Assembly (NCBI RefSeq): GCF_040783535.2
Contig: NZ_JBFONW020000002.1
Coordinates: 124,001 to 188,000, forward strand
Reading direction: 5' to 3'
Length of the DNA: 64,000 nt
From: Aestuariibius insulae
Lineage (GTDB): Bacteria > Pseudomonadota > Alphaproteobacteria > Rhodobacterales > Rhodobacteraceae
The notes beneath the pieces are model-generated. The model was given only the letters and a program-made list of their open reading frames with translations. It ran no database searches and was not told where the DNA came from. A program made the translations under genes and the position numbers. This document shows, piece after piece, positions 61,059 through 64,000 of the stretch; position 1 is the first letter of the stretch, and each line of letters begins with the position of its first letter.

Positions 61059-62480
61059 ATGACCGACAAAAAACCTGTTTTGACGTGGTTTCGCCGGGAC
61101 CTGCGTCTCGGCGACCACCCTGCATTGACAGCCGCCTGCGAAAGCGGCCGGCCTGTCATACCGATTTTCTTGTACGACGAGGTTGCTGAAGGGCAGGGGG
61201 CGGCCCCGCGCTTCCGATTGGGGCTTGGCCTGAAGGTCCTGAACAAAAGTCTCGAGAGCAAGGCGTCACGCCTCATATTTAGACGCGGCGAGGCTCTTCA
61301 GTGCTTGCGGGATCTGATCAAAGAAACGGATGCAGGTGCCGTCTACTGGTCACGCCTCTACGATCCCGCTTCGAAGGCTCGCGATATCAAGGTGAAGGAG
61401 GCGCTCAAACAGGATGGGATCGACGCCCGGAGCTTCTCAGGCCATCTGTTGTTCGAGCCATGGCAGGTCGAAACAAAGTCCGGGGGGTTCTATAAAGTCT
61501 ACTCTCCCATGTGGCGCGCGGTCAAAGACACGGAGATTGGCAGCACGCTCCCTACGCCTTCACGAATACCCGCGCCGCAGACTTGGCCGTCGAGCGAAAT
61601 CCTAGCGAGCTGGGAGATGTCCGCTGATATGCAAAGAGGCGCAGATATCGTGCGCTCCCATTGCATGGTTGGGGAAAGCGCGGCCGCTTCGCGCCTAGGC
61701 GCCTTCATCGTAAATGGTATTTCGAACTACGCTGAGGCCCGCAATCTCCCCGCACAAAACGGGACATCGAACCTAAGCGAGAACCTCGCCTACGGAGAGA
61801 TCTCTCCGCGCAGCTGCTGGCACGCTGGAATGCAGGCGCGACAAGAGGGCAAGGCAGGCGCCGAAACCTGGCTGAAAGAGCTGGTCTGGCGCGAGTTTGC
61901 CTATCACCTCATCCATCACACACCCCATATCGTTCACAGCAGCTGGCGTGAGGAGTGGGGGGCCTTCCCATGGAAAACCGATGAGCGCCTCAGGGAAGTT
62001 AAGGCTTGGAAGCAAGGACGCACCGGAATCCGGTTCGTCGATGCGGCAATGCGTGAAATGTACGTGACCGGCAGGATGCACAATCGTGCTCGAATGATTG
62101 TCGCCTCATACCTGACAAAACATCTGCTGTGTCACTGGAAGATCGGTCTCGACTGGTTCGAAGAGCACCTTATCGACTGGGATCCGGCTTCAAATGCGCT
62201 TGGCTGGCAGTGGTCGGCAGGTTCGGGTCCAGACGCGACCCCTTATTTCCGTGTTTTCAACCCGGTTACCCAGCTCGATAAGTTCGACAAGGATCGCGCT
62301 TATGTGTCTGCCTGGATCGCCGAAGAACAGGGTGATCCACCACAGACCGCTCTCGACTACTTTCATGCTATTCCAGAGCAATGGTCTATGAGTGCGTCCG
62401 ACCCGTATCCTGATCCTATCGTCACGGCGGAAGACGGGCGCAAACGTGCATTGAATGCCTATGAAAATCGCGACTTTTGA
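61059..62480 (+). CDS. phr: Deoxyribodipyrimidine photolyase
   Basis: 473 residues. The antenna domain opens VLTWFRRDLRLGDHPALTAA; the FAD domain carries WLKELVWREFAYHLIHHTP, FVDAAMREMYVTGRMHNRARMIVASYLTKHLL and WQWSAGSGPDATPYFRVFNP. This is the class I CPD photolyase pattern. It repairs UV dimers using blue light. It is followed by a cyclopropane-synthase-like gene 74 bp later; in Rhodobacter these two types are part of the singlet-oxygen sigma-E/ChrR response as I recall. Confidence 0.94.
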   Translation: MTDKKPVLTWFRRDLRLGDHPALTAACESGRPVIPIFLYDEVAEGQGAAPRFRLGLGLKVLNKSLESKASRLIFRRGEALQCLRDLIKETDAGAVYWSRLYDPASKARDIKVKEALKQDGIDARSFSGHLLFEPWQVETKSGGFYKVYSPMWRAVKDTEIGSTLPTPSRIPAPQTWPSSEILASWEMSADMQRGADIVRSHCMVGESAAASRLGAFIVNGISNYAEARNLPAQNGTSNLSENLAYGEISPRSCWHAGMQARQEGKAGAETWLKELVWREFAYHLIHHTPHIVHSSWREEWGAFPWKTDERLREVKAWKQGRTGIRFVDAAMREMYVTGRMHNRARMIVASYLTKHLLCHWKIGLDWFEEHLIDWDPASNALGWQWSAGSGPDATPYFRVFNPVTQLDKFDKDRAYVSAWIAEEQGDPPQTALDYFHAIPEQWSMSASDPYPDPIVTAEDGRKRALNAYENRDF

Positions 62481-62554
62481 TGCACGGGTCGTTATGAAAA
62501 GAGCAAGACCTGTTCATAGCGAAAAGCAGGTCAAAGACGTCCAAGGGAGCAGTA

Positions 62555-63763
62555 ATGATTTTGACCACAACGCGCGGGCAGCGAGACCTGCCACGATACT
62601 TCGGGCTTGTCTTCGACGTCCTGAAGACGCTCAAGAAGGGGCGTCTTGATATCGTGCTGGAAGACGGTCGCAGGTTCCGCATCGAAGGCGAAGCGCCGGG
62701 ACCGATTGCTGAATTTACGGTCCACAATCGCGAGCTTTTCGCGAGGACGATCCGGGATGGGGATCTTGGCTTTTGCGAAGCCTATCTGGATGAGTGGTGG
62801 TCCACGCCAGATCTGCTTGCGTTTCAAGACTTGGTGCATGCGGCGGGAGATGACGTCTATGACGGCTTTCCGGGACAACGGATCGCACGGGCAGTTGAGC
62901 AGATCCGCTTCTGGCTGAACTCCAATACAAAGAGGCAGGCAAAGAAGAACATCAGCCGCCATTACGATCTTGGAAACGACTTTTATTCGCTTTGGCTGGA
63001 TCCGACGATGACGTATTCGTCGGCGAAATTCGACACCGGTCAGGAAAGCCTCGAAGCCGCGCAGCGGGCAAAATATGTCTCGATGGTCGACGAGATGGGG
63101 GCGCAGCCGGGCGATCATGTCCTCGAGATCGGATGCGGTTGGGGGGGCTTTGCGGAATACGCGGCCGCCGAACGTGGCCTTAAAGTTACCGGGCTGACTA
63201 TCAGCAAGGAACAGTACGATTTCTCACGCGATCGTATTCGAAAGGCTGGCTTGGAGGATCAAGTTGAAATTCGAATGCAGGACTATCGCGACGAGCAGGG
63301 GAAGTACGATGGTATCGCGTCAATCGAGATGTTCGAAGCCGTCGGGGAAAAGTACTGGCCGACCTATTTCAGCAAAGTGAACGATTGTCTTAAGCCCGGC
63401 GGCCGCGCGACGCTGCAGATCATCACTGTTCAAGATGCCCGTTGGGAGGTGTATCGCAAAGGTGTTGATTTTGTGCAGAAGTATATCTTCCCGGGCGGAA
63501 TGCTCCCGTCTCGGGGTGCGCTTCTTGATCAGGTCGAGGCTGCCGGTCTCAAGCTCGCTCACTCGGTCGAGTTTGGAGAAAGTTACAGTCAGACGCTGCG
63601 CCGCTGGCACGATACGTTCAACGAACGCTGGGATCAGATCGCTGATATGGGGTTCGACGGGCGCTTTCGGCGCATGTGGAACTTTTATCTCTGCTCTTGC
63701 GCAGCGACCTTTCATAGCGGTAATTGCGATGTGACACAGATCACACTGACCCGCTCCGCCTGA
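62555..63763 (+). CDS. cfa: Cyclopropane-fatty-acyl-phospholipid synthase-like methyltransferase
   Basis: 402 residues. The SAM motif EIGCGWGGFAEYAA and the family segments HYDLGNDFYSLWLDPTMTYSSA, YQDFSRDRI-like (EQYDFSRDRI), SIEMFEAVGEKYWP and FVQKYIFPGGMLPS agree with Cfa. The enzyme adds a methylene bridge to unsaturated acyl chains of membrane lipids. Start MILTTTRGQRDLPRYFG has GGGAGCAG before it. The C-terminus ends normally. Confidence 0.92.
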   Translation: MILTTTRGQRDLPRYFGLVFDVLKTLKKGRLDIVLEDGRRFRIEGEAPGPIAEFTVHNRELFARTIRDGDLGFCEAYLDEWWSTPDLLAFQDLVHAAGDDVYDGFPGQRIARAVEQIRFWLNSNTKRQAKKNISRHYDLGNDFYSLWLDPTMTYSSAKFDTGQESLEAAQRAKYVSMVDEMGAQPGDHVLEIGCGWGGFAEYAAAERGLKVTGLTISKEQYDFSRDRIRKAGLEDQVEIRMQDYRDEQGKYDGIASIEMFEAVGEKYWPTYFSKVNDCLKPGGRATLQIITVQDARWEVYRKGVDFVQKYIFPGGMLPSRGALLDQVEAAGLKLAHSVEFGESYSQTLRRWHDTFNERWDQIADMGFDGRFRRMWNFYLCSCAATFHSGNCDVTQITLTRSA

Positions 63764-63832
63764 TTTTCAACAGATTTCGGTCAAAGTTCAGGTTTACCGA
63801 ATTGGGCAGTCGTCGACGAGGGGAGCAGTCCG

Positions 63833-64000
63833 ATGCCTACCGCTGGCCGTCTTACCGGAGCCATCTGCTTTGGTGCCTTGGCATATTACCTATCCGTTCT
63901 TTACGTTCCGCTTCTGCCGGAAGGTGCCGCGCCGGGTGCGATGATACCAATCAACACGTTCATCGGAGTTGTCATGGGCTGGGTCGTCGCCGGCAAACGG
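63833..64000 (+). CDS. TrgA-like membrane protein, 3' part missing
   Basis: The first 56 residues are inside the window and the frame stays open at its end. MPTAGRLTGAICFGALAYY begins a hydrophobic helix, then VPLLPEGAAPGAMIPINTFIGVVMGWVVAG. The pattern matches TrgA-family membrane proteins, whose gene was first tied to tellurite resistance in Rhodobacter. GGGGAG precedes the ATG. Assignment from a fragment is moderate. Confidence 0.7.
   Translation, partial: MPTAGRLTGAICFGALAYYLSVLYVPLLPEGAAPGAMIPINTFIGVVMGWVVAGKR

Noticed and set aside
51500..64000. Genomic island suggested by apparently lower GC
   Set aside because: No integrase, tRNA junction, direct repeats or mobile genes were found, and the genes are typical of marine Rhodobacteraceae.

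Overview
The window comes from the chromosome of an alphaproteobacterium, most likely a marine member of the Rhodobacteraceae (Roseobacter group). The pointers are a permuted two-piece tmRNA gene, an F1Fo-ATPase zeta-type inhibitor (DUF1476) beside purC, an alpha-type SspB adaptor, a three-part cobalamin-dependent methionine synthase in place of a full-length MetH, and a dimethylsulfoniopropionate (DMSP) demethylation cluster (dmdA-acuI-BCCT transporter). Gene density is high and many neighbours share ATGA or TGATG overlaps. No prophage, insertion sequence, rRNA operon or CRISPR array was seen. By eye, the stretch after about 51.5 kb is less GC-rich than the rest; I did not compute this.

Layout, first half. 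1-5.3 kb: a truncated nucleoside hydrolase, mazG, an agmatinase-type ureohydrolase, and the termination pair prfA-prmC followed by a DUF4167 gene. 6.1-13.5 kb, minus strand: the outer-membrane operon lptF-lptG-lptD-surA-pdxA, with rsmA. 13.6-19.3 kb: pepA-holC, a membrane-anchored retropepsin-like protease, marC, an ABC-F ATPase and ndk. 19.3-25.6 kb: small uncharacterised proteins, a LuxR-family regulator without a neighbouring synthase, tRNA-Asn, a metallo-hydrolase, an orphan EnvZ-like kinase, a ferritin-like protein and a CAT-anticodon tRNA. 25.9-28.7 kb: purM-purN-rnd.

Layout, second half. 30.5-35.2 kb holds the DUF1638 / corrinoid protein / homocysteine methyltransferase group (split methionine synthase), with a radical SAM gene inside it. 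35.4-38.7 kb: the ATPase inhibitor gene, then purC-purS-alcohol dehydrogenase-purQ. 38.7-41.8 kb: a DctB/DctD-like two-component pair whose regulator lacks the sigma-54 contact loop. 43-52 kb: rne with a long leader, tusA-like, ccdA, a hydrolase-P450 pair, fumC-DUF4169-RHH, and sspB. 52-54 kb: chrA and a rhodanese. 54.2-54.6 kb: ssrA. 55-61 kb: DUF2182-DUF1326-DinB running directly into dmdA-acuI-BCCT. 61-64 kb: photolyase, cyclopropane-fatty-acid-synthase-like gene and a TrgA-like fragment.

How the parts fit. DMSP would enter through the BCCT carrier, be demethylated by DmdA onto tetrahydrofolate, or be cleaved elsewhere with acrylate-derived acryloyl-CoA reduced by AcuI. Methyl-tetrahydrofolate is the methyl source for the split methionine synthase. 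The tmRNA and SspB belong to one protein quality-control route, because SspB delivers ssrA-tagged proteins to ClpXP. Three classes of intergenic structured repeat (a compound element present twice, a CTTGA-loop hairpin, and AT-rich perfect palindromes) occupy gene ends.
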